Shown: one piece after another, positions 1 through 6,686 of the stretch
Layout: each line of letters begins with the position of its first letter
Numbering within the stretch: position 1 is the stretch's first letter
Source of the DNA: Bacteroidales bacterium
GTDB lineage: Bacteria > Bacteroidota > Bacteroidia > Bacteroidales > F082
DNA length: 9,402 nucleotides
NCBI GenBank assembly: GCA_029933565.1
Contig: JAOZNY010000118.1
Coordinates: forward strand, 1-9,402
Reading direction: 5' to 3'
Made by a program: the position numbers and the translations under genes
The notes under the pieces: model-generated
What the model was told of the DNA's origin: nothing
Database searches by the model: none
The model's input: the letters and a program-made list of their open reading frames with translations, nothing else

Positions 1-43
1 ATATTGCCCCTCTAATTATATATGAAATTTCATTTTCAGTCAT
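1..43 (-). CDS. GxxExxY family protein, N-terminal fragment (runs off the left edge)
   Basis: An ATG at 43-41 on the minus strand opens a frame reading MTENEISYIIRGAI, which continues past base 1. I recognise this as the usual N-terminus of the GxxExxY family, whose members begin with a helix of the type ENEISxIIIGAAIEVHxxLGPGLLExVYE. The family belongs to the PD-(D/E)XK nuclease superfamily (PDDEXK_3) and is abundant, often multi-copy, in Bacteroidota; its biological role is not established. Only 14 codons are visible, so the diagnostic GxxExxY motif and catalytic residues lie outside the window. Supporting context: the CGCAGA array directly upstream, a sequence I associate with genes of this family. 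The alternative is a chance short frame, but the match of sequence plus upstream context makes that unlikely. Confidence 0.66.
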   Translation of the reverse strand, partial: MTENEISYIIRGAI

Positions 44-54
44 CAGAATCTTTT

Positions 55-79
55 TCTGCGCTATTCTGCGTAATCTGCG
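55..79. repeat. Short tandem array of TCTGCG / CGCAGA units
   Basis: TCTGCG occurs at 55-60, 65-70 and 74-79, a spacing of 10 and 9 bases; on the minus strand this reads as three CGCAGA units separated by short AT spacers. It ends 12 bases upstream of the GxxExxY start codon. Similar degenerate 'CGCAGATTACGCAGA' tracts are, in my recollection, common ahead of GxxExxY genes in Bacteroidota; that association is from memory and unverified here. The array could be a regulatory or recombination site or simply part of a dispersed repeat. Confidence 0.6.
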
Positions 80-119
80 GGAAATATATCCAGCTGGCAC
101 CACTTTATTTAACCCGAAA

Positions 120-1118
120 TTATGGCTTTATTAATAACTTTCCTCCACTCATATTGCCTAAGTATCCTTTTATTCCTTTTACAATATTTACCAGTTCAAC
201 TGTATTATAAATCTTAGTTTTGTAATCGCCATCTATGAACTTTTGTTGCAGACTTTGGGAAATCTCTTCAAATTCACCTTCAGCCAACTGCTTTTTCCAG
301 TCTATTAAGTTGAAACCGGAAACTATTTTATCATTAAAAATGGTATCCATTATACTTAATTCCAGCATTGGTTTGTTCGAAAGTCCACCATAGACTACCA
401 AATCGGAATGAGGTGCTAAAGCATTGAACATTTTTCCTGAGAGTGTTCCTCCCACCGCATCAAAGGCAACTGTAGGCTTTAACTTATTACAAATGTCTTT
501 TAACTGTTTGTCAAAATCTTCATCTGTTTCTATCAAAACATGTTTTGCACCCTCAGCAACTAGCATTTCAGCAGTTTCTTTTTTCCTTACAATATCAATT
601 ACTTTGCAACCAAACTCATCACCCATTTTCCTTATAAATGCAGCTACTTGCCCTCCTGATGCATTTTGTATTAATGCCTTTGCTCCGGCTATTCTTACAA
701 TTTCGAATAAGCCATAAGCAGTAAATGGATTTACCGTAAAACAAGCACCCTGATCCAAATCCATGTCTTCACTTAAAACGATAACATCGCTGGTCTTAGC
801 AACAAAATACTCCGCCCAGGTTCCGTGAGTATCGTTTTGAACAAAAGCACTAACATTTTTACCCATTAACTCTTTAGCCTTTTCTCCAACCTCCACTATC
901 TGTCCTGAGCCCTCAAAACCTGGAATAGCAGGCACAGGTTTAACAATATTGTAAACCCCCTGAATAAAAGCAATATCACTGGGGTTGCAAACAGCAGCAT
1001 GTGTTTTTATTAAAACCTCATCACTCTGAAGTTTATGTAAAACCCTTTCCTCAATTTTAAGACTTAGCATTGCCCGAAGAACATTTTTATTGTAGTCGGG
1101 TAGTACTATTGTTTTCAT
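120..1118 (-). CDS. Zinc-less medium-chain dehydrogenase/reductase (enoyl reductase / quinone oxidoreductase-like)
   Basis: A 332-residue MDR-superfamily enzyme with an N-terminal GroES-like domain (about 1-125) and a C-terminal NAD(P)-binding Rossmann domain (about 126-270). Visible family signatures are NPSDIAFIQGVY (45-56), PAIPGFEGSG (63-72), NPFTAYGL (130-137) and the nucleotide-binding turn QNASGGQVAAF (151-161). The structural and catalytic zinc cysteine cluster of true alcohol dehydrogenases is absent, so hydride transfer without zinc is expected. The C-terminal VVYGGLSNKP and SGFNLIDWKK segments resemble mitochondrial trans-2-enoyl-CoA reductase (MECR/ETR1), which reduces enoyl thioesters with NADPH; that substrate assignment is an inference and a quinone or general enone reductase is equally possible. 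Its ATG follows the gmk stop with no gap (TAAATG), so translation is probably coupled and it is the third gene of the yicC-gmk operon. No clear terminator is seen after it. Confidence 0.88.
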   Translation of the reverse strand: MKTIVLPDYNKNVLRAMLSLKIEERVLHKLQSDEVLIKTHAAVCNPSDIAFIQGVYNIVKPVPAIPGFEGSGQIVEVGEKAKELMGKNVSAFVQNDTHGTWAEYFVAKTSDVIVLSEDMDLDQGACFTVNPFTAYGLFEIVRIAGAKALIQNASGGQVAAFIRKMGDEFGCKVIDIVRKKETAEMLVAEGAKHVLIETDEDFDKQLKDICNKLKPTVAFDAVGGTLSGKMFNALAPHSDLVVYGGLSNKPMLELSIMDTIFNDKIVSGFNLIDWKKQLAEGEFEEISQSLQQKFIDGDYKTKIYNTVELVNIVKGIKGYLGNMSGGKLLIKP

Positions 1119-1703
1119 TTAGTGTTTATTATTGATATAATTATTAACCAAAATCAAACTTTCTTCTTTGGCTTTTTCCAGATTATCATTTATTAATACT
1201 ACATCAAATTTATCCTCAAAACCAAGTTCATAAACTGCTCTATCCAACCTCTTCTTTAATGTTTCCTTCGTTTCCGTGTTTCGCCCAATTAACCTTTCTT
1301 TCAGAACTTCTACTGATGGAGGTTTCACAAAAACAGCCAAAGCCTGATCACCAAATTGCTTTTTAATATTTACTCCTCCTTTCACATCCACATCAAAAAC
1401 AACATGGTTTCCATTGTTTCTTATCCTTTCAACCTCAGAAAGTAATGTGCCGTAATAATGATCTTCGTACACTTCTTCCCATTCAACAAATTCATCGTTT
1501 GCTATTTTCTTTCTGAAATCTTCAGCCGTCAAAAAATAATAGTCATGTCCGTGGCGTTCACCTTTTCGGGCTTTGCGGCTTGCTGCCGAAACAGAAAACT
1601 CCAAACTAGGAATTTCATCCATCAAATATCTTACAAGAGTTGTTTTCCCGGCGCCAGAAGGTGCCGAGAAAATTAAAAGTTTTCCGGTTTTTCTCTCCGA
1701 CAT
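1119..1703 (-). CDS. gmk: Guanylate kinase
   Basis: Phosphorylates GMP (and dGMP) to GDP with ATP, an essential step of guanine nucleotide supply in the cytoplasm. The 194 residues carry the P-loop APSGAGKT (14-21), the GMP-binding FSVSAASRKARKGE segment (36-49, equivalent to the FSVSxTTRxPRxGE consensus), the YYGT motif (83-86), the DVDVKGG strand (104-110, usually DIDxQG) and the arginine-rich lid around 141-156 (RNTETKETLKKRL). Length is a little below the usual 200-207, at both termini only. The start lies three bases after the yicC stop, and its own stop abuts the next ATG, so the three genes form one transcription unit. The yicC-gmk pairing is widely conserved in bacteria and supports the assignment. 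Confidence 0.97.
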   Translation of the reverse strand: MSERKTGKLLIFSAPSGAGKTTLVRYLMDEIPSLEFSVSAASRKARKGERHGHDYYFLTAEDFRKKIANDEFVEWEEVYEDHYYGTLLSEVERIRNNGNHVVFDVDVKGGVNIKKQFGDQALAVFVKPPSVEVLKERLIGRNTETKETLKKRLDRAVYELGFEDKFDVVLINDNLEKAKEESLILVNNYINNKH

Positions 1704-1706
1704 CTT

Positions 1707-2582
1707 CTATAAAATATTAAAAAGTTGTTCCTTAATTTTCTCTAATTCATCCTTCATTAACACCACTATCTTTTGAATATCAGCATCGTTGGCCTTTGAA
1801 CCCAATGTATTAATCTCACGACCAATCTCTTGAGTTATAAACCCCAATTTTTTTCCAATGTTTTCTTCAGTACTGATTGTTTCCAGAAAATATTCACAAT
1901 GCTGTGCAAGCCTCACTTTTTCTTCAGTAATATCAAGTTTCTCCATGTAAAAAATCATCTCCTGCTCAAGACGATCTTTGCTTTTACTTACATCTTCAAG
2001 AAAATTGTTCAGATTATTTAAGATTCTCTCTTTAATACGAGGCACCCTTTCCTTTTCAAAAGGTTCTACCTTTATTAAAAGCTCTTGAATTGTATGTACC
2101 CGTTCAACCAAATCACTCTGCAATTTTGCTCCCTCCTGACTTCTAAATTCAATAACACCATTAATAGTTTCTTTAATTCCTATAACAATATCGTCCCATT
2201 CCTCTTTTACTAATTTCTCCTTCGATGATGTAAGAATATCAGGCATTGACATAAGTATTGAAAACGGATTGCTGGGAGTGTCGATATCAAGTTCTTTGCC
2301 TATCTCTTTCATTTGATCATAATAATTTTTGGCAAGTAGTTGATTTATTTCTGGTACAGAATCAACAGATGATTGTTCAATATTAATTGAAAAATCAATT
2401 TTTCCCCTTACAAGTTTTTTACCAAGGAGAGCCCTGACTTCTAATTCTTTTTCTTTATACAAATAAGGTGTTCTCAGGTTCAAGTCCAATTGCTTACTAT
2501 TAAGAGTACGTATTTCTAGGTTCAAAACCTTGTTGTTGGTTTGCAGTTTTGTCTTACCAAAGCCTGTCATTGATTTAATCAT
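1707..2582 (-). CDS. yicC: YicC family endoribonuclease-like protein
   Basis: A 291-residue YicC/YloC family protein. The family signature MIKSMTGFG opens the protein, followed by the EIRTLNSK strand (23-30) in the YicC N-terminal domain. The C-terminal DUF1732 region contains the highly conserved REINTLGSKAND (255-266) and the terminal helix ending EKIKEQLFNIL. Escherichia coli YicC is reported to be an endoribonuclease acting on small RNA such as RyhB; whether the Bacteroidota protein has that activity is inference. A glutamate/lysine-rich middle (about 160-240) is predicted to be long helices. It is the first gene of the operon with gmk, with a -7 promoter box about 26 bases upstream of the ATG. 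There is no Shine-Dalgarno sequence; the leader is almost pure A/T, as is normal in this phylum. Confidence 0.95.
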   Translation of the reverse strand: MIKSMTGFGKTKLQTNNKVLNLEIRTLNSKQLDLNLRTPYLYKEKELEVRALLGKKLVRGKIDFSINIEQSSVDSVPEINQLLAKNYYDQMKEIGKELDIDTPSNPFSILMSMPDILTSSKEKLVKEEWDDIVIGIKETINGVIEFRSQEGAKLQSDLVERVHTIQELLIKVEPFEKERVPRIKERILNNLNNFLEDVSKSKDRLEQEMIFYMEKLDITEEKVRLAQHCEYFLETISTEENIGKKLGFITQEIGREINTLGSKANDADIQKIVVLMKDELEKIKEQLFNIL

Positions 2583-2607
2583 GAAATAATCTTTTAAAAT
2601 AAAAATA

Positions 2608-2615
2608 CAAATTTA
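2608..2615 (-). promoter_or_regulatory. Predicted Bacteroidota -7 promoter box for yicC-gmk operon
   Basis: The minus strand reads TAAATTTG here, a perfect match to the Bacteroidota primary sigma -7 consensus TAnnTTTG. The predicted transcript start is near 2601, giving a leader of about 20 bases before the yicC ATG at 2582. No exact TTG -33 element is present; the expected position (about 2633-2640) overlaps the -7 box of the opposite TPR-gene promoter. Confidence 0.6.
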
Positions 2616-2635
2616 GGTTTTTTTATTGCATTAAC

Positions 2636-2643
2636 TACCTTTG
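2636..2643 (+). promoter_or_regulatory. Predicted Bacteroidota -7 promoter box for the TPR gene
   Basis: TACCTTTG matches TAnnTTTG exactly and is followed by C, as is frequent in Bacteroidota promoters. The transcript would begin near 2648-2650, that is on the ATG at 2648 itself, so the mRNA may be leaderless. The -33 region (about 2610-2618) falls inside the yicC -7 box and lacks a clean TTG. Confidence 0.55.
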
Positions 2644-2647
2644 CGTG

Positions 2648-4036
2648 ATGCGTTACTCAATTACACTTCTGTTTATTATATTTTTTATTCATAGTTTTGG
2701 ATCCATGCCACTTCAGTCTATTGATAGCCTTAAAAATGAACTATCAGTAACCAGAGGAACTGCAAAGGTAGAAACCTTAATTCGAATTTCAGAAGCTTAC
2801 AGAAACATACATTTTACCGATTGTATCGATTATGGAATGATTGCAATTGATGAGTCGAGGCTATTAAAGAATAAAGAACTTGAGGCAAAAGCATTTAAAT
2901 CGTTAGGAATAAGTGCTTATTACTCAGGTGATTTTGATAAAGCAATATTGTACTACCAAAATAGTCTTGAACTATTTGAAAAACTTAAAGACAATAAGGG
3001 CATGGCTGCCTGCTATAACAATATTGGACTTATTTATGAGGAAAAGGCAGAATTTGAAATGGCTTATGAGTATTATAATAAATCATTTAAATACGAAGAA
3101 ATTCTTGACAACAAAGAAGGAATGGCCATTTCATTGATTAGTCTGGGAAATATTAATTACTACTTAAACAGTTTTCAAATCTCTCTTGATAATTATTATC
3201 AGGCATTATTGATTTTTGAGTCACTCGAAAACAAATGGGGTATTGCTTATGCCTATAATAGCATTGGCATTATCTATCTGGCCTGGGGTAATCCGGAAAA
3301 AGCAATACAGTATTTTGAAAAGTCGAAGGGTTTTTATGAGGAAATTGAAGATGAAATAGGCCTGTCAAAAGTATTAACCAATTTGGGTGAATTATACTCA
3401 AAAGAAAATAGGGATTATAAAAAAGCATTAGACTATTACAATAAATCCTTAGCAATTAAGAAAAAGCAAGAAGATAAAATTGGCATTGCTCTTTTATACA
3501 ATAACTTTGGTACTCTTTATGCCGAATTAGAAGATTACAACGAAGCCTTACAATATTTTAATCGTAGTTATTTATTTTACGATGAAATGAACAGTATTAC
3601 CGGATTGATAATGGTTAATCAAAATATTGGTAAAACTTATTTATCGTTGAAAAATTACAAAATTGCAATAGAAAAATTCCAGCGCAGCCTTACGATGGCA
3701 TCGGAGGCTGGAATGAATAATTACATTTCGAGTAATTATAAAGAATTGATGTTATGCTATGCTTTTATTTCAAATAATGAAAAATTTGAAAAGTATTATA
3801 CGTTGTACAACTCAGATAGGGATTCGGTTATCGACAAATTAAGACTTGATAAACTTTATGAAATTGAGGCAAAATATGATATTGAGCAATTATTGATGAA
3901 AAGTCAAAATTTAAGCAACGAAAACCTAAAAAAAGAAAAAGAAATTCGACAACTAAAACTAATAATGGCTGGTTTAGGAGGGCTAATAATATTGATTATT
4001 TTTAGTTATGTTTTATTTCTAAAAATTAAGAAATAA
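2648..4036 (+). CDS. Exported TPR-repeat protein with C-terminal membrane anchor and no output domain
   Basis: A protein of about 462 residues built almost wholly of tetratricopeptide repeats, which form a protein-protein interaction solenoid. An N-terminal signal peptide (MRYSITLLFIIFFIHSFG) is followed by about eight repeats with a very regular 40-residue period, each with the YNNIGxIY...A..YY..SL pattern of TPR_12-type repeats, from about residue 40 to 365. A charged heptad-like stretch (about 410-437) leads into one transmembrane helix (about 439-458, MAGLGGLIILIIFSYVLFL) and the protein stops after a KIKK tail. In Bacteroidota the same layout normally continues into a histidine kinase or a LuxR-type DNA-binding domain; none follows here. 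The GTG at 2645 is in frame, but ATG 2648 gives the better signal peptide and fits the promoter. No Shine-Dalgarno sequence. Function unknown; probably a periplasmic scaffold or truncated sensor anchored in the inner membrane. Confidence 0.92.
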   Translation: MRYSITLLFIIFFIHSFGSMPLQSIDSLKNELSVTRGTAKVETLIRISEAYRNIHFTDCIDYGMIAIDESRLLKNKELEAKAFKSLGISAYYSGDFDKAILYYQNSLELFEKLKDNKGMAACYNNIGLIYEEKAEFEMAYEYYNKSFKYEEILDNKEGMAISLISLGNINYYLNSFQISLDNYYQALLIFESLENKWGIAYAYNSIGIIYLAWGNPEKAIQYFEKSKGFYEEIEDEIGLSKVLTNLGELYSKENRDYKKALDYYNKSLAIKKKQEDKIGIALLYNNFGTLYAELEDYNEALQYFNRSYLFYDEMNSITGLIMVNQNIGKTYLSLKNYKIAIEKFQRSLTMASEAGMNNYISSNYKELMLCYAFISNNEKFEKYYTLYNSDRDSVIDKLRLDKLYEIEAKYDIEQLLMKSQNLSNENLKKEKEIRQLKLIMAGLGGLIILIIFSYVLFLKIKK

Positions 4037-4077
4037 AACAATTTTAGTTTAGCAATAAAACATGCTAAAACTTGTTT

Positions 4078-5154
4078 ATGACAAAGATAAAGAAACCATA
4101 TCAATTGTTTTCTGAGCCTTTGCGATACTATAACGCAATGGTTGAGGATATTGAATTGGCTGAAGACTATATTTATCTTGAAACATTTAGAGTCGGAAAC
4201 GATGTAATAGGTAAAAAATTTAACCGGGCACTCACTATAAAAGCTCAACAAGGAGTTAAAGTAAAAATACTAATTGATTATTGGGGGGCTGGCTCTGCCG
4301 ATCATGATTTTTTTAAAGAATTCATAGGAGCCGGAGGAGAACTTAGGCTATTCGAAAAAATTCGCTACAATACTGACATATTTACTAAAGGCCATCGACG
4401 AAACCACAGAAAACTTTTGCTAATTGACGATAAAATTAGTTGGATAGGATCGTCAAATATTACTGGCTATAACCTTAATTGGCGTGAATCGATGTTGAGG
4501 ATGAAAAGCAATATTACCCCTGTTTTTGTAAAGTTGTTTATGGAAGATTACCGCATGTACAACAAATACAAATTTAATATTGCTTATAAAACTCGTCTTG
4601 TAAAAGCCGATGGTTTTGAGATAGTAAGGGATGTGCCATCAATTACTTTTAAAAGGATAAACCAAAAATTAATCACAATGATTAAAGGGGCAGAAAAGCG
4701 AATTTTAATCGAAACACCATACTTTCTACCTGGGTTTTCTCTGCGCAAAGCAATGATTGATGCTGCAAAAAAAGGAGTTGAAGTAGTTGTAATTATACCT
4801 AAGCGATCAGATGTTAATTTAATTGACATTTTAAGAAATAAATACCTTGGCCCACTATACCAGAAAGGGGTAAAATTTAATTTTTACGAACCAAATAATC
4901 TTCATGCTAAACTAATGCTGGTTGACGATTACACATTTGCTTTGGGCTCATCTAATTTTGACTACCGTTCGTTTAGATATATGTATGAAATAATGCTGTT
5001 TGGCTCAAATAAAGAAATTGCCTCACAAATGAAAATACATATTTATAAAACATTACAAAACTCTTCGTTGTTTAATTATTCCAAGTGGACAAAACGCCCC
5101 CTGATAAATAGGTTTTTTGAATGGATATTACTGCCATTCAGACATTTGCTATAA
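4078..5154 (+). CDS. Phospholipase D / cardiolipin synthase-like protein with two HKD motifs
   Basis: A 358-residue phospholipase D superfamily protein. Two complete HxKx4D catalytic motifs are visible, HRKLLLID (about 110-117) followed by GSSN, and HAKLMLVD (about 276-283) followed by GSSNFDYRS. The segment IETPYFLPG (about 211-219) before the second motif is characteristic of cardiolipin synthases, which join two phosphatidylglycerols, or phosphatidylglycerol and phosphatidylethanolamine, into cardiolipin. Unlike ClsA there are no N-terminal transmembrane helices; length and layout are closer to ClsB-type enzymes. The hydrophobic, basic C-terminus (FFEWILLPFRHLL) could bind the membrane surface. 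An in-frame TTG at 4072 is a possible earlier start, but I prefer the ATG at 4078. It lies 41 bases after the TPR gene with no promoter box between, so the two are probably cotranscribed. Other phosphatidyl transferase activity cannot be excluded. Confidence 0.88.
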   Translation: MTKIKKPYQLFSEPLRYYNAMVEDIELAEDYIYLETFRVGNDVIGKKFNRALTIKAQQGVKVKILIDYWGAGSADHDFFKEFIGAGGELRLFEKIRYNTDIFTKGHRRNHRKLLLIDDKISWIGSSNITGYNLNWRESMLRMKSNITPVFVKLFMEDYRMYNKYKFNIAYKTRLVKADGFEIVRDVPSITFKRINQKLITMIKGAEKRILIETPYFLPGFSLRKAMIDAAKKGVEVVVIIPKRSDVNLIDILRNKYLGPLYQKGVKFNFYEPNNLHAKLMLVDDYTFALGSSNFDYRSFRYMYEIMLFGSNKEIASQMKIHIYKTLQNSSLFNYSKWTKRPLINRFFEWILLPFRHLL

Positions 5155-5293
5155 GTTGGAAATTATTAACACTATTTACTTTTCTTCCTTTGTTTTTTAT
5201 CAAAAAAACAAACAGAATAAGGTGCAACAAAATCCATAAAACAATTGATTGTGTTAAAATTCAAAAATTTATTTTACAAGAATTTTAAAGTAT

Positions 5294-5301
5294 TACTTTT
5301 G
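5294..5301 (+). promoter_or_regulatory. Predicted Bacteroidota -7 promoter box for rocD
   Basis: TACTTTTG matches TAnnTTTG and is followed by C. The transcript would start near 5307, giving a leader of about 50 bases. The -33 region has a T-rich stretch (5271-5275) but no exact TTG. This separates rocD transcriptionally from the PLD gene, whose stop is 203 bases before the rocD ATG. Confidence 0.6.
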
Positions 5302-5314
5302 CGTCAATTTCAAT

Positions 5315-5353
5315 ATGAAGTCCAAGTATTTGTATAACATTTTAAACAATTAA
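5315..5353 (+). CDS. Possible 12-codon upstream ORF in the rocD leader
   Basis: An ATG at 5315, just after the predicted transcript start, opens a 12-codon frame (MKSKYLYNILNN) ending at TAA 5351-5353, four bases before the rocD ATG. The frame fits exactly within the predicted leader. It has no Shine-Dalgarno sequence and no run of arginine codons that would suggest classical attenuation. Length this short can arise by chance in AT-rich DNA, so this is only a candidate for a translated leader peptide coupling to rocD. Confidence 0.2.
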   Translation: MKSKYLYNILNN

Positions 5354-5357
5354 AGTA

Positions 5358-6581
5358 ATGTCAGAAAAGTTAAGTTCACAGGCCGCTATCGAACTTGAAG
5401 ATAAATACGGCGCACATAATTATCATCCATTGGCAGTGGTATTGTCAAAAGGAGATGGAGCAAAAGTATGGGATGTTGAAGGTAAAGAATACTTCGATTT
5501 CTTATCAGCATATTCTGCTGTTAATCAGGGTCATTGCCATCCAAAGATTATTGGCGCCATGGTTGATCAAGCCAAAATACTTACTCTCACTTCAAGAGCT
5601 TTTTATAGTGATACGCTGGGTGTTTACGAAAAATTTATTACTGAGTTCTTTGGCTACGATAAAGTATTGCCAATGAACACAGGTGCCGAAGCCGATGAAA
5701 CAGCACTTAAATTGTGCCGTCGCTGGGCTTACGATAAAAAGGGCATTGAAACAAATAAAGCAAAAATTATTGTTTGTGCCGACAACTTTCATGGTCGTAC
5801 GATTACCGTAATATCTATGTCAACCGATCCTGATTCAAAAGCCGGTTTCGGACCTTACACTCCGGGCTTTGAAGTAATACCTTACAACGATCTTATAGCG
5901 CTTGAAAAAGCACTTGAAGACCCAAATGTGGCAGGTTTTCTTGTAGAACCAATTCAGGGCGAGGCGGGAGTTGTTGTCCCTCAGGAAGGCTACTTAACTA
6001 AGGCATATGAAATGTGCAAATCGAAAAATGTACTTTTCATTGCTGATGAAGTTCAAACAGGAATTGCACGCACAGGAAAACTACTTGCTTGTGATCATGA
6101 AGGAGTTAAACCAGATATTTTAATACTTGGAAAAGCACTTTCAGGTGGTGTTTATCCTGTTTCGGCTGTTTTGGCCAACGATGAGATAATGCTAACAATC
6201 AAGCCAGGGCAACATGGTTCTACATTCGGTGGAAATCCTGTGGCTGCAAAAGTTGCAATTGCTGCCTTAGAGGTTGTTAAAGAAGAAAACCTTGCTGAGA
6301 GAGCTCAAAAACTTGGAGAAATATTTAGATCTGAAATAGAAAAAATAGACTCCGATATGATCGAACTGGTAAGAGGTAAAGGCTTACTTAATGCTGTTGT
6401 GATAAGACCAAAAAATGGCAAAACTGCAATGGATGTTTGCATTGAAATGGCTAAAAATGGCCTACTTGCAAAACCCACACACGACCATATTATACGTTTT
6501 GCACCACCATTGATAATTTCAGAAGAACAATTAATGGAAGCTATTTCCATAATAAAGAAATCCATTTTGGCTTTTGAATAA
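5358..6581 (+). CDS. rocD: Ornithine--oxo-acid transaminase (ornithine aminotransferase)
   Basis: A 407-residue class III pyridoxal-phosphate aminotransferase of the ornithine aminotransferase type. It moves the delta-amino group of L-ornithine to 2-oxoglutarate, yielding glutamate 5-semialdehyde/pyrroline-5-carboxylate and glutamate, linking arginine breakdown with proline metabolism in the cytoplasm. Visible features: the N-terminal GAHNYHPLAVVLSKG block (18-32), the NTGAEADETALKLCRRW block (107-123) for phosphate binding, FHGRT (144-148), VEPIQGEAGV (196-205), the cofactor-binding IADEVQTGIARTG (228-240, Asp230) and the Schiff-base lysine in LGKALSGGVYPVSA (Lys259). STFGGNPVA follows. The block order and lack of an acetylornithine/argD-type N-terminus favour rocD over argD. 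The start is the ATG followed by SEKLSS, without a Shine-Dalgarno sequence. It has its own promoter box and terminator, so it appears to be a single-gene unit. Confidence 0.95.
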   Translation: MSEKLSSQAAIELEDKYGAHNYHPLAVVLSKGDGAKVWDVEGKEYFDFLSAYSAVNQGHCHPKIIGAMVDQAKILTLTSRAFYSDTLGVYEKFITEFFGYDKVLPMNTGAEADETALKLCRRWAYDKKGIETNKAKIIVCADNFHGRTITVISMSTDPDSKAGFGPYTPGFEVIPYNDLIALEKALEDPNVAGFLVEPIQGEAGVVVPQEGYLTKAYEMCKSKNVLFIADEVQTGIARTGKLLACDHEGVKPDILILGKALSGGVYPVSAVLANDEIMLTIKPGQHGSTFGGNPVAAKVAIAALEVVKEENLAERAQKLGEIFRSEIEKIDSDMIELVRGKGLLNAVVIRPKNGKTAMDVCIEMAKNGLLAKPTHDHIIRFAPPLIISEEQLMEAISIIKKSILAFE

Positions 6582-6597
6582 CGATTTTTCAAAAAAC

Positions 6598-6633
6598 AAA
6601 AAAGGCTCTTTCATTTTGAAAGGGCTTTTTTTT
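6598..6633 (+). terminator. Intrinsic terminator of rocD
   Basis: An eight-pair stem GCTCTTTC-like (6605-6612) with GAAAGGGC (6618-6625), containing one G-U pair, closes a five-base loop ATTTT and is followed by eight T (6626-6633). Flanking A and T runs extend the stem, and the same structure is terminator-like on the minus strand. It begins 17 bases after the rocD stop. Confidence 0.9.
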
Positions 6634-6651
6634 GAAAACTTATTTACCCAT

Positions 6652-6686
6652 AAAAGAAAAAGCCCTTCCGGGAGGAAGGACTTTTT
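6652..6686 (-). terminator. Intrinsic terminator of the candidate small RNA (and backstop for rsmD)
   Basis: A 13-base stem, 6657-6669 against 6674-6686, has a single mismatch (C6663/A6680) and a four-base loop (GGGA on the plus strand). Its GC core is GGAAGG/CCTTCC. On the minus strand the stem ends in TTTTT and continues C then TTTT, a good termination tract. It would also stop read-through from rsmD, whose stop codon is about 175 bases upstream. Confidence 0.85.

Noticed and set aside
81..88. TATATTTC on the minus strand upstream of the GxxExxY start as a -7 promoter box
   Set aside because: The conserved final G of TAnnTTTG is replaced by C and no TTG is found at the expected distance.
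424..717. Open frame of 97 codons on the plus strand
   Set aside because: It is antisense to the well-supported MDR reductase gene and its translation has no recognisable features; it is a shadow of that gene.
4048..4069. Hairpin TTTAGCA / TGCTAAA immediately before the PLD start codon
   Set aside because: Seven pairs, no T run and no riboswitch-like sequence. It could influence translation but nothing supports a specific role.
5189..5212. Ten-base inverted repeat TTTGTTTTTT / AAAAAACAAA after the PLD gene
   Set aside because: The stem is almost only A-T pairs and is not followed by a T run on the plus strand, so I do not call it a terminator.
6598..6686. The two neighbouring GC-core hairpins as a CRISPR or REP-type repeat pair
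   Set aside because: They differ in stem sequence and loop, and each has its own T tract, so they are two separate terminators.
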